A DNA stretch of 64,000 bases from JBFGFX01 sp965232455 (lineage in GTDB: Bacteria > Pseudomonadota > Gammaproteobacteria > Steroidobacterales > Woeseiaceae): positions 1,674,001 to 1,738,000 of the forward strand of contig OZ246981.1 of the NCBI GenBank assembly GCA_965232455.1, given 5' to 3'. The translations under genes were made by a program, and so were the position numbers. Of the stretch, positions 19,245-27,047 are shown in pieces; positions within the stretch are counted from its first letter, which is position 1; every line of letters starts with the position of its first letter. Below the pieces are notes generated by a model, which was given only the letters and a program-made list of their open reading frames with translations, was not told the DNA's origin and did no database searches.

Positions 19245-20044
19245 CAGGAATCCCCCGCGGGTAAGGACGAACGCTTGGCGGGTATACCCGGAAAGAAGGC
19301 GTTCGTGTTCGCGATGTACTCCGCGTAAGCTGGCCGGCGATCGCTGATCGTTTTCTCCAACATCGCCACACCGGAGACTTTCAGAAGAAGAAAACTCATT
19401 AGCGCCGGGGCGTAGATTACCCACCACCCGCCGGACGCAAGCGCGAACAAATAGAAAGACCACCAGACGCAGAAGTCGCCAAAATAGTTCGGGTGGCGAG
19501 TGTAGCGCCAGAGGCCGGTGTCGAGAACCTTACCTTTGTTCGCGCTGTCCGATTTGAATCGCGAAAGTTGGTAGTCACCGCCGGCCTCGAACACGAAACC
19601 GACGATCCACAACGACACCGCGGCAATGTCGATCAAACCGGGCTCGCCGCCGCCGCTCACCGCGAAGAGCAGTGGTAACGAGATTACCCACGCCAACAAC
19701 CCTTGAAGGCCGAACACGATATAGAGACTCTTGAACGCGAAATTCGGCTCATTGTTCTTTCGGATCGTTTTATAGCGATAGTCTTCCTCCTCACCCCAGT
19801 TCCTTGCCGTAATGTAAACGGACAGGCGCAGAGCCCACAAGGCCACGAGCAAGAGCACGACAACCCCTCTGACACCCAGATCTTCCGCCGTCGCGGCGTA
19901 GACGCCGGCAGCGATTAAAAAGAACAACGACCACAGCGAATCGACAAAGCTCACGTCTCGCTTGGCGACGCTGAAAACCCAGGCGACAACGGAGACCGCC
20001 AGGATGACGCCAAGCGCAAGAAAGTAGCGTTCCACGTCATTCAT
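19244..20044 (-). CDS. DUF1295 membrane protein (steroid 5-alpha-reductase-like fold)
   Basis: 266 residues from ATG 20044, with GGAG six bases upstream; TTG 20056 is a weaker alternative. It has about seven hydrophobic segments and the family motif block DTGLWRYTRHPNYFGDFCVWW near the C-terminus, shared with isoprenylcysteine methyltransferases and sterol reductases. DUF1295 enzymes are presumed NAD(P)H-dependent reductases acting on membrane lipids. The stop of the upstream gene is one base away (TGAGATG), and its own stop overlaps the lipocalin start. Confidence 0.9.
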   Translation of the reverse strand: MNDVERYFLALGVILAVSVVAWVFSVAKRDVSFVDSLWSLFFLIAAGVYAATAEDLGVRGVVVLLLVALWALRLSVYITARNWGEEEDYRYKTIRKNNEPNFAFKSLYIVFGLQGLLAWVISLPLLFAVSGGGEPGLIDIAAVSLWIVGFVFEAGGDYQLSRFKSDSANKGKVLDTGLWRYTRHPNYFGDFCVWWSFYLFALASGGWWVIYAPALMSFLLLKVSGVAMLEKTISDRRPAYAEYIANTNAFFPGIPAKRSSLPAGDS

Positions 20045-20045
20045 C

Positions 20046-20603
20046 TCAGGCTCCAACGCGCGGCCGTTCCGCGGATCTGAAGCTCAGCGCTTCTTCCATG
20101 CCGTTGAAGCGTTCTGCGAGCAAAAGCAGCACCGGCACGATGCAAGCCCAGCCCAGTCCCAGCGCGAGCATCGAAGCCTCGAAGTTTTCGAGCTCGATGC
20201 CGCCCAGCTTGAAGCCCGTGTAATACGCAAGGGGTCCGCCAATCAACCCGAAAACGGCGGCGACTATTTTTCGCTTTTTCAACCAGCCGAGCGACAGGTT
20301 CAACGTCGTCGCAAAGAGCATCCACATCGCGACAATCCAGTACGGCGCCGCATTGGCGACGATCAGCCCGGTCGGATAGGACACCCAGCCGACGGCTACA
20401 AGGACACTGTCCATGACCGCGCCAATGACGCCGCAAATGAGGATCAGCGTCAACTCCGTCAACGGACGTTTTGCAATCGTCAAATGCAACGCGATAGCGG
20501 CGGTAATCACGAGCGGCCCGGCCCACGGCATGTCGTTTGCCGCACCGAGCACCGCCGAAAACCAGCCAACTTGAAATACGACAAAATTCAGCAGCATCGT
20601 CAT
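20046..20603 (-). CDS. DUF2878 membrane protein
   Basis: 185 residues from ATG 20603, chosen because it follows the stop of the methyltransferase by one base (TGACATG) and gives a membrane protein starting MTMLLNFVVFQVGWFSAVLG. Five to six hydrophobic helices are readable. Relatives are found only in this type of cluster, and no activity is known. A longer frame (to 20819) would lie inside the preceding gene and is not needed. Confidence 0.82.
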   Translation of the reverse strand: MTMLLNFVVFQVGWFSAVLGAANDMPWAGPLVITAAIALHLTIAKRPLTELTLILICGVIGAVMDSVLVAVGWVSYPTGLIVANAAPYWIVAMWMLFATTLNLSLGWLKKRKIVAAVFGLIGGPLAYYTGFKLGGIELENFEASMLALGLGWACIVPVLLLLAERFNGMEEALSFRSAERPRVGA

Positions 20604-20604
20604 G

Positions 20605-21678
20605 TCAGGCAATCCCTTGGCGCCGGGCGTCTGCACCCCGGTTAAACAGATAGTGGCCCACGTACCACTCTTGCCCATCGTCATAGGCAAACAGTTCGGC
20701 GCAGGCCATGAAAAACATCCGCCACCGCATCCACCACTTGGCGACATCGTCGCCGTAGGTTTCGGCAAGTACCGGCAACACCTCGGCGCGACGCCGATCC
20801 ATGTTTTCGAGCCATGCATTACTGGTATTTGCGTAGTGTTTGCCGTTCCAGCGCCAGCGCTTGACGATGGACAGGTGCTCCTGAAAGAAAAGCGGCAGGT
20901 CGTCGCTCGGCATGATGCCGCCGGAGAAAAAGTGCCTGCTCATCCAGTCCCCGGGCCCATTGTCCAGGAACTCGTACGGCGTCGAACGATGTACGAAGAT
21001 ATGCATGAAAAACAGCCCGTCATCATCGAGCCAGCGGGAAATCTTCTCGAACAGGACGCGGTAGTTGCGCATGTGCTCGAACATCTCGATCGAGACGACT
21101 CGATCGAACTTCCGTTCGATCTCGAAGTCGTTCATATCCGCGACGATTACGTGCAGATTGTGCATGCCGCGCGCACGCGCCTCCGCAACGACGTGATCTC
21201 GCTGTGAGCGGGAGTTGGAAACGGCTGTGATCTCCGCGTCCGGATAAATTTCTGCGATGTAAAGACTCAGTGAGCCCCAGCCGCAACCAAGATCGAGGAT
21301 TCGCTGCCCGTTTGCGATGCCGGCTCGCCGGCAGGTTTCGGCCAACGCCTCGTGCTCGGCGTCGTCGAGCCGGACTACGCCCTCGGGCCACAAACAGCAG
21401 CTGTACTTTTTGCGAGCCCCGAGCACGAGATCGAAAAAACCCGCCGGAACTTCGTAATGCTGCTCATTGGCCAAGTCCGGGACCAAAGCGATCGGAGATG
21501 CATTCATCATGTCAACGAACGTCTGCTGTGTTGCGGCGGCCCGTTCGTTGTCGGCGGCGCCAATACTTCGCAGCCGCTTCTGCAGCAGTCCGCGAATGCC
21601 ACGGCGAATTACGCCGTCGGGGATTAAACCGGACTCGGTCCACCTGATCGCCTGTTGTGCCGCCTTGCTCATTGCCAT
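20605..21678 (-). CDS. SAM-dependent methyltransferase, short Cfa/mycolate-cyclopropane-synthase family
   Basis: 357 residues, first gene of the operon. The SAM site ILDLGCGWGSLSLYIAE is at about 130-147. The Cfa-family marks SNSRSQRDHV and SIEMFEHMRNY follow, then WRWNGKHYANTSNAWL and KWWMRWRMFFMACAELF, as in the DUF-type homologues accompanying DUF2878. It lacks the N-terminal domain of the second Cfa in this operon. It may methylate an unsaturated acyl chain to the methyl-branched product that other gene products then oxidise. GAGG lies three to four bases before ATG 21678; ATG 21672 is an alternative. Confidence 0.88.
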   Translation of the reverse strand: MAMSKAAQQAIRWTESGLIPDGVIRRGIRGLLQKRLRSIGAADNERAAATQQTFVDMMNASPIALVPDLANEQHYEVPAGFFDLVLGARKKYSCCLWPEGVVRLDDAEHEALAETCRRAGIANGQRILDLGCGWGSLSLYIAEIYPDAEITAVSNSRSQRDHVVAEARARGMHNLHVIVADMNDFEIERKFDRVVSIEMFEHMRNYRVLFEKISRWLDDDGLFFMHIFVHRSTPYEFLDNGPGDWMSRHFFSGGIMPSDDLPLFFQEHLSIVKRWRWNGKHYANTSNAWLENMDRRRAEVLPVLAETYGDDVAKWWMRWRMFFMACAELFAYDDGQEWYVGHYLFNRGADARRQGIA

Positions 21679-21719
21679 TTTCCTCGCCCCGCGGGGGCTC
21701 TGTCCGAATCCTGACGGTG

Positions 21720-21748
21720 ACTATAGGCAGGGCCGGAAAACGGCGCAA
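21720..21748 (-). promoter_or_regulatory. Sigma-70-like promoter of the lipid operon
   Basis: Reading the minus strand, TTGCGC (21743-21748) and TATAGT (21720-21725) are separated by exactly 17 bases, about 42 bases before the first start codon. A TGATA sequence directly upstream of the -35 overlaps a possible extracytoplasmic-sigma -35 element of the RpoE/ChrR kind, but the spacing to a -10 does not clearly fit. The sigma-70 reading is the simpler one. Confidence 0.55.
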
Positions 21749-21766
21749 TATCACGCACTTACATTG

Positions 21767-22015
21767 TTACAAACGCTTACATATGATACTCAAGCAGATA
21801 CATAATCCATCATGCCGACAAGCGTTCGCCGCACGCTGAATGTCGGCGACCGAGTTCGCCGTTAGATAAAACTCGCTCTTGCCGTCGATCAGCCGGTCGT
21901 AGTGGAGCACGCCGTCGACCGCCCACTCGTAGGCCTGCTGCTCGAACGATTTCGGATCGCACAAAGTGACCGTGACCGAATTCATGGCGGCATTGAACTC
22001 GCGTCTCGTTATCAT
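21767..22015 (-). CDS. Hypothetical 82-residue protein
   Basis: Starts at ATG 22015 with GGGGGAG seven bases upstream and only a few bases after the stop of the dehydrogenase, so probably co-transcribed with it. The sequence (MITRREFNAAMNSVTVTLCD then QQAYEWAVDGVLHYDR) matches no family I know. The C-terminal 17 residues are cysteine-rich and hydrophobic (HDGLCICLSIICKRL), and may be a run-on past an older stop. Confidence 0.5.
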   Translation of the reverse strand: MITRREFNAAMNSVTVTLCDPKSFEQQAYEWAVDGVLHYDRLIDGKSEFYLTANSVADIQRAANACRHDGLCICLSIICKRL

Positions 22016-22019
22016 CGAT

Positions 22020-22952
22020 TCACTCCCCCTTACGTAGATGCCCGGCCACGCGCGCCGCCGTCAACCTGCTGACGCGGACGTTCGACTCGGCCGTTACGCC
22101 GGCGATGTGCGGCGTGAGAATCAGATTGGGCACGTTCCTGAACAGCGCGGCGGATTCCGCGTCGAGGGGCTCGCTCTCGAAAACGTCGAGCGCCGCGCCG
22201 CCGAGCTTTCCGGCGCGCAGAGCGTCGACGAGCGCGCGTTCATGAACAACGCCGCCCCGCGCGGCGTTTATCAGTATCGCACCCGGTCGCATACGCGCCA
22301 GAAAGTTCGCGTCCACCAGGTGCCGGGTATCGTCGGTCAACGGCACGTGCAGGCTGACGATATCGCTGGCCGCGGCCAACGCCTCCAGGGATTGGTTCTC
22401 GACCCCGCGCCACGCCGCGTCGTCCGGCTCCAGGAAGGGATCGTGGGCTGCAAGCTGCATTCCAAGCGCTTCGGCCCGTGCGGCCGTTTCCCGGGCGATC
22501 GAACCGAAGCCGACCAGCCCTATTCTTTTTCCCGACGCTTCGCGGCCGATGAGTTCCGTTCTCGGCCAGTCACCGTCAGCCATTGCGCCGGTCGCAAACC
22601 ACGAGCGGCGCAGCAACATCAGCGCCGCGGTGATCACGTACTCGGCAACCGCCAGATCGTTGGCGCCCGTTGCCGGAAGCACTTTAATATTCCTGGCGCT
22701 GCAGGCCTGCAAGTCGATGTTGTCGAGACCGACGCCCAGCCGTCCCACGACCCGGAGCTCCGGCGCTGCCTCCAGCAACGACTGGTCCACCTGAGTCCTG
22801 TTCCGAACGATGAGTGCGCGGCTGCCGGCGAGTAAGGCGATCAAGCTATCCCGCCGGTCCACCAGCGACGGTTCGTAATGCACGTCAAAGCCGCCCAGCT
22901 CCTCGCGGATGGCGGCTTCGTCCATGAATTCGCTGATAACTATTTCGGTCAT
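22020..22952 (-). CDS. D-isomer-specific 2-hydroxyacid dehydrogenase (SlcC-like)
   Basis: 310 residues. Nucleotide fold GLVGFGSIARETAARA at about 148-163, substrate-site Arg in NAARGGVVHERAL, Glu in DVFESEPLD and the general-base His in LTPHIAGVT. The N-terminal stretch ISEFMDEAA, ALIVRNRTQVD and GRLGVGLDNID, with AHDPFLEPDDAAW, closely resembles the (S)-3-sulfolactate dehydrogenase SlcC of Chromohalobacter as I remember it. It is divergent from the kinase gene, with a LacI-type operator between them, so it belongs to the same regulon. A substrate other than sulfolactate (glycerate, phosphoglycerate) is possible. Confidence 0.88.
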   Translation of the reverse strand: MTEIVISEFMDEAAIREELGGFDVHYEPSLVDRRDSLIALLAGSRALIVRNRTQVDQSLLEAAPELRVVGRLGVGLDNIDLQACSARNIKVLPATGANDLAVAEYVITAALMLLRRSWFATGAMADGDWPRTELIGREASGKRIGLVGFGSIARETAARAEALGMQLAAHDPFLEPDDAAWRGVENQSLEALAAASDIVSLHVPLTDDTRHLVDANFLARMRPGAILINAARGGVVHERALVDALRAGKLGGAALDVFESEPLDAESAALFRNVPNLILTPHIAGVTAESNVRVSRLTAARVAGHLRKGE

Positions 22953-23156
22953 TTTCGGGGTGAACCGTCAGAGATGGATCGGACTGCCGCCGCCGCGCGT
23001 TTGCGCGCCGGCAGGATGTTTGTGGCTGGCGATATACGATACGATACGGGTCCGGAGCAACAACGGCGTATCACACTCTACGACACCGGCGATACGACGT
23101 CCTATAACCCAGCGGAAGAGAACCCTACTTGTTTATCCAGTCAACCACAGCCCTAG

Positions 23157-23174
23157 AATACAAACGTTTGGAAC
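23157..23174. promoter_or_regulatory. LacI-type operator between dehydrogenase and kinase genes
   Basis: Palindromic core CAAACGTTTG (23161-23170) inside AATACAAACGTTTGGAAC, 41 bases before the kinase start. It matches the perfect copy upstream of the lacI gene at 15 of 18 positions. The position suits repression of both divergent transcripts. Confidence 0.75.
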
Positions 23175-23211
23175 AAAACGCACGATTGCCGCTCGGGGTG
23201 CCTGAATAACC

Positions 23212-24108
23212 ATGGCACGCGTCTTGTGTGTTGGCCACGCCGTCCAGGACTTCGTTTTCCACGTCGAGGCGATGCCGGACAAAGCGGCGAAGTTCGCGGC
23301 ACGCGCTTTCGAGTCCGTCGGCGGCGGGCCCGCCGCCACCGCCGCGGTTGCCATCAGCAGACTGGGCGGTGACGCATTGCTCGCGGCGCGGCTGGGGGAC
23401 GACTCGATTGCCGACGTCATCACGGACGAACTTCAGGGGTACGGCGTGGATTGCTCGTACGTCAGGCGGTACGCCGACCGCGTATCGTCGCTGTCGGCCG
23501 TGCTGATCGACGATGCCGGCGAACGCCTGATCGTGAATCACCTCGACCCGCAGCTGCAGACGGCCGCAGACTGGCTGCCCGAACCGCGGACGGCGGGTAT
23601 CGACGCGGTCCTGGCGGACACTCGATGGCCGGAAGGCGCACGACGTGCCTTTGAACTGGCCCGGCAAGCCGGCATCCCGGCCGTACTCGACGCGGACCTG
23701 CCCGTCCCGCGCGACGGCGAACTGCTCAAAGCGGCGACGCACATCGCGTTTTCGGCGGACGGATTGAGCGACTACGCCGGCGGCGGCAACCTCGAGGACG
23801 CGCTGAGTAACGCGGCCGCGGCTATTGACGGCTGGTGCTGCGTTACAGTCGGCAGCCGGGGAACGCTGGTTTTAGGGGACCGCAACTACGAATACCGCGG
23901 CGCGTATCCTGTAGACGTAAAGGATACGCTCGGCGCCGGCGACGTCTGGCACGGCGCGTTCACCCTCGCGCTTGCCGAAGGGCGGCAGACTGGAGAAGCC
24001 ATCGATTTTGCCGGCGCCGCGGCGGCGCTCAAAGTACGAAACGGCGGCGGCCGCTCCGGCACGCCGGTTCGCTCCGATCTCGATGTTTTTCTCACTGAAC
24101 AGGCTTAG
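23212..24108 (+). CDS. PfkB-family sugar kinase, YihV (sulfofructose kinase)-like
   Basis: 298 residues. PfkB signature 1 is FESVGGGPAATAAVAISRLGG; signature 2 DTLGAGDVWHGAF carries the catalytic Asp at 244. It aligns without gaps over long stretches with E. coli YihV as I recall it: VGGGPAATAAVA, GER-I-N, VLAD-RW--GA--AF-LARQAG, and the VKDTLGAGDV end. Lys27, Asn109 and Arg138, the residues I recall as the sulfonate pocket of YihV, fall at identical numbers here. The likely reaction is ATP-dependent phosphorylation of a ketose at C1, perhaps 6-deoxy-6-sulfofructose. Nine bases separate it from the isomerase-like gene. Confidence 0.88.
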   Translation: MARVLCVGHAVQDFVFHVEAMPDKAAKFAARAFESVGGGPAATAAVAISRLGGDALLAARLGDDSIADVITDELQGYGVDCSYVRRYADRVSSLSAVLIDDAGERLIVNHLDPQLQTAADWLPEPRTAGIDAVLADTRWPEGARRAFELARQAGIPAVLDADLPVPRDGELLKAATHIAFSADGLSDYAGGGNLEDALSNAAAAIDGWCCVTVGSRGTLVLGDRNYEYRGAYPVDVKDTLGAGDVWHGAFTLALAEGRQTGEAIDFAGAAAALKVRNGGGRSGTPVRSDLDVFLTEQA

Positions 24109-24117
24109 GAGCGCTAA

Positions 24118-25515
24118 ATGAACCCGACTTACGGCGTCATCGCATTGGCACGCACCACGTTCGACATGGAGTTTGCCGAGAGCATGAAGGAGCAGGCCTT
24201 CGCGGCGCTGCAATCCGCCGGTATCGGCACGGTCGGCTCTCGCGCACTGGCCTGTGACGGCGATGCCGCCGAGCGGGCACTTGCCGCAATCCAGTCGGCG
24301 GGCGGAGTCGATCTGCTGCTGATCATCCAGGTCACGTTCACCGACGCGTCGATGACCGTGCAGCTCGCGCGAGAATGCGGCGTGCCGATCGCATTATGGG
24401 GATTGCCGGAACCGCGCATCGGCGGCCGCCTGCGCCTCAACGCCTACTGCGGAATCAACCTCGCGGCACACGCGCTGGGGAAAGCCGGAATAGAGCCGCG
24501 CTGGTTGTTCGCGAAACCGGACGCGGCGGATATCGCAGACCGCCTGCATCAACTCGTCACCGCACGGAAAGTCGGCGCGACGATGAGCACGCCGGTCGAC
24601 GAACGGGACGACGCCGCGGCGGATCGAGTTGTCCAAAAACTGAAACAAGCGCGGGTCAGCGTTGTTGGCGAACATCCCGGCGGCTTCGATACCTGCGAGT
24701 ACGACAGCAGGGAGCTGCACGACCTCGCCGGCGTCTCGGTCAATACGGTGACGCTGGATGACGCGTTTGCGAAAGCGAAAGCCGCCGACGGCAAACGGGT
24801 TGATGCCCATCGGGAATCGGCATCGCAATCCCTCGCGGGCCTCGATGACGTGGATCAAATGCAGCTCGACCGTTCACTCCGCCTCTTGTGCGCGCTGGAA
24901 GACATCGCCGAAGAACGACGCGCAGCCGGGATCGCGGTCCGCTGCTGGCCGGAGACGTTCACGGAGTACGGCTGCGCCGCCTGCGGCCCCATGGCGATGA
25001 TGAATCAGGCCGGCGTGCCGAGCGCCTGCGAAGCGGACGTTTATGGTGCCGTGACGACGCTGATGCTCCAGGAGCTGGCAGGCGAACCGGTCTGGATGGC
25101 GGACCTCGTTGACGTCGATGAACGAGACGATACCGCTGTGCTGTGGCATTGCGGCCTAGCCCCGCTGTCGATGTGCGATCCCGAGGTCACGCCGGTCGCA
25201 ACCATTCACACAAACCGGAAGATGCCGTTGTTGCACGAGTTCCCGCTAAAGCCGGGACGAGTCACCCTCGCGCGCCTGTCGCAGGCCAAGAATAAGAAAA
25301 AGCTGATGATCGCCGGCGCCGAAGTTCGCCGTGCACCGATGGCCTTTACGGGAACCTCCGGCGTCATCCGATTCGACCGGCACGCCTCGGACGTTTGCGA
25401 GACCATCATGGAGGAAGGCCTGGAACATCATTTTGCACTCGCCTACGGTGACCATCGAGACGCGTTGAAACAGGTGGCTAGCCGGCTCCGAATTCCGGTG
25501 CTGCAGATAGCCTGA
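24118..25515 (+). CDS. L-fucose/L-arabinose-isomerase-like protein
   Basis: 465 residues in an operon with the kinase (GGAGCGC just before ATG 24118). The layout is that of the FucI/AraA fold. An N-terminal domain has GGVDLLLIIQVTFTDASM and IALWGLPEPRIGGRLRLNAYCG. A middle domain has VSVVGEHPGGFDTCEYD. A C-terminal domain has CWPETFTEYGCAACGPMAMMNQAGVPSACEADVYG, which supplies the Glu/Asp metal ligands, and LWHCGLAPLSMC. Such proteins interconvert aldoses and ketoses with Mn2+. Paired with a YihV-like kinase it could isomerise sulfoquinovose to sulfofructose in place of YihS; that is inference. Confidence 0.85.
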   Translation: MNPTYGVIALARTTFDMEFAESMKEQAFAALQSAGIGTVGSRALACDGDAAERALAAIQSAGGVDLLLIIQVTFTDASMTVQLARECGVPIALWGLPEPRIGGRLRLNAYCGINLAAHALGKAGIEPRWLFAKPDAADIADRLHQLVTARKVGATMSTPVDERDDAAADRVVQKLKQARVSVVGEHPGGFDTCEYDSRELHDLAGVSVNTVTLDDAFAKAKAADGKRVDAHRESASQSLAGLDDVDQMQLDRSLRLLCALEDIAEERRAAGIAVRCWPETFTEYGCAACGPMAMMNQAGVPSACEADVYGAVTTLMLQELAGEPVWMADLVDVDERDDTAVLWHCGLAPLSMCDPEVTPVATIHTNRKMPLLHEFPLKPGRVTLARLSQAKNKKKLMIAGAEVRRAPMAFTGTSGVIRFDRHASDVCETIMEEGLEHHFALAYGDHRDALKQVASRLRIPVLQIA

Positions 25516-25531
25516 CACCGGGACCGGCCGA

Positions 25532-26761
25532 TCACGCGGAGCGGCCGAGCACGTCCGCCAGCTCGTGGCGTTCGACGAATTCGCGTACATCGACAGCCTG
25601 CCCGGTTTTGATCGACTCCTGGGCCGCCGTCGCGACGACGATCGACCATAGTCCCTCAATCGGCGTTGCGGCCCTGGTCTTCGTACCTTCCAGCTGGTCA
25701 ATGAACGCCAGGTGCTCGAAGTACGTAGACCCATGATGGCCGCTCTGCTCTATCGCCTTCGCGTAGCCGACGTCGGTAGTGCGTGACGCCGCATGCTCGC
25801 CGGACTCCACGGCGATACTCGACAGCGCGACGTCGTCCCGCAAGAAGTCGAACGTTTCGCTCGCCACCAGCCGCCCCCTGTCACCGCACAGCACCAGTTC
25901 CTCATAGAAATGCGGACAGAACATGTTCAGCGTAAAACTCGCTTTGATGCCGTTGTCGTAGTCGATGACGACCAGCGCGTGGTCGTCGATGTCCGAACGC
26001 TTGCCGGCCCGTTCAAAATCGCGAAAATTGACCGCCTGCCCGCCGGTCGCGTACACACGGGCAGGCTCCGACGCCGCAAACAGATTAATCAGGTCGAAAT
26101 AGTGGCAGCACTTCTCGACCAGCGTGCCGCCGCTGAACTCGGAGAACTTGTTCCACTGCCCCACCTTGTCGAGAAACGGCGGCCGGTACTCACTCATGCC
26201 GATCGTCTTGACGTCGCCGATCGATCGCCTGGCAAACGTTTCCTCGAGCGCTTCCACGTAGGGCGCTTTGTACCGGTACTGCAGTCCAACCTGGATAAAC
26301 GACGGGTAGTCCGCCGCAAGATCCATGATTCTCTTGGCGTCGGCGAGCGTCGTTGCCATGGGTTTTTCGAGAAAAATCGGCTTACCCGATTGGGCAGCGA
26401 CCGCAATGACGTCACAGTGCGTAAAATTGGGGGTGCAAACCATGATCGCATCCGCGTCGGGATCGCTGCACGCCTCTTCCAGGTCCCGGTAACGCCGCAG
26501 GGTATTGTCGGCGTGACGCGCGTATTCCTCGGCAGCCACGTCCATGCTGTGTGCCGCTCGATCGTAAATACCGTGTACGATCGCCCGGCCGGCCAGCGAC
26601 GCAACCCGCATGTGTTCCTGACCGATTGTACCGGTGCCGATGACGTTCAGCCGAAACGCCGGCTCCCGGCGCGCATAGAGAAAGCGATCATCGCCGACAA
26701 TGTGCCGTTGGCCCGACGCTTCCTCGAAGAAGCGAAGACGTGGTTTGTCCGGTTTGGTCAT
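25532..26761 (-). CDS. Gfo/Idh/MocA-family NAD(P)-dependent protein
   Basis: 409 residues. After a roughly 35-residue extension comes the Rossmann motif LNVIGTGTIGQEHMR, then ADAIMVCTPNFTHCDV and the family marker FLEKPMATTLADAKRIM. The C-terminal alpha/beta domain includes WNKFSEFSGGTLVEKCCHYFDLIN, the segment holding the usual catalytic Lys/His region. Members oxidise or epimerise sugars, and some are NAD-dependent glycosidases. It converges with the isomerase operon and starts 171 bases from a LacI operator, so it is probably in the regulon. Confidence 0.9.
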   Translation of the reverse strand: MTKPDKPRLRFFEEASGQRHIVGDDRFLYARREPAFRLNVIGTGTIGQEHMRVASLAGRAIVHGIYDRAAHSMDVAAEEYARHADNTLRRYRDLEEACSDPDADAIMVCTPNFTHCDVIAVAAQSGKPIFLEKPMATTLADAKRIMDLAADYPSFIQVGLQYRYKAPYVEALEETFARRSIGDVKTIGMSEYRPPFLDKVGQWNKFSEFSGGTLVEKCCHYFDLINLFAASEPARVYATGGQAVNFRDFERAGKRSDIDDHALVVIDYDNGIKASFTLNMFCPHFYEELVLCGDRGRLVASETFDFLRDDVALSSIAVESGEHAASRTTDVGYAKAIEQSGHHGSTYFEHLAFIDQLEGTKTRAATPIEGLWSIVVATAAQESIKTGQAVDVREFVERHELADVLGRSA

Positions 26762-26931
26762 TCTTATTCCTGTGGCGCGCTTGCTCCGACCACACTATCT
26801 CCGCCAATACCGCCAGGGCAACAGCCGCCCGCCCGAGTAGTGTCGCCCCTCGCGAGACATGCGTCTATAGACTCGCGGCCGGTGAATTCCGGGTGTCGCC
26901 GCCCCGTTGATGGTACGCGTGACGAGCCATG

Positions 26932-26949
26932 AATACAAACGTTTGTATT
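26932..26949. promoter_or_regulatory. Perfect LacI-type operator upstream of lacI and the Gfo/Idh gene
   Basis: An 18-bp perfect palindrome, AATACAAACGTTTGTATT, in the divergent intergenic region. Central CG and flanking dyad symmetry are typical of LacI/GalR operators. It lies about 100 bases before the lacI start codon and 171 before the oxidoreductase, so the regulator probably controls itself and the divergent gene. Confidence 0.85.
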
Positions 26950-27047
26950 TTTAGCGCGAGGACTTTGTTGTAAGCTTCCGAACCAATCCGGGCGCTGCCC
27001 GCGGACCCGTCCGCCTTTGTCGGACGAGAGCCATACGGACTTAACGA

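Noticed and set aside
21720..21760. RpoE/ChrR-type ECF promoter for the lipid operon
   Set aside because: A TGATA element is present, but the distance to a suitable -10 does not fit; the sigma-70 pair with a 17-base spacer is better.
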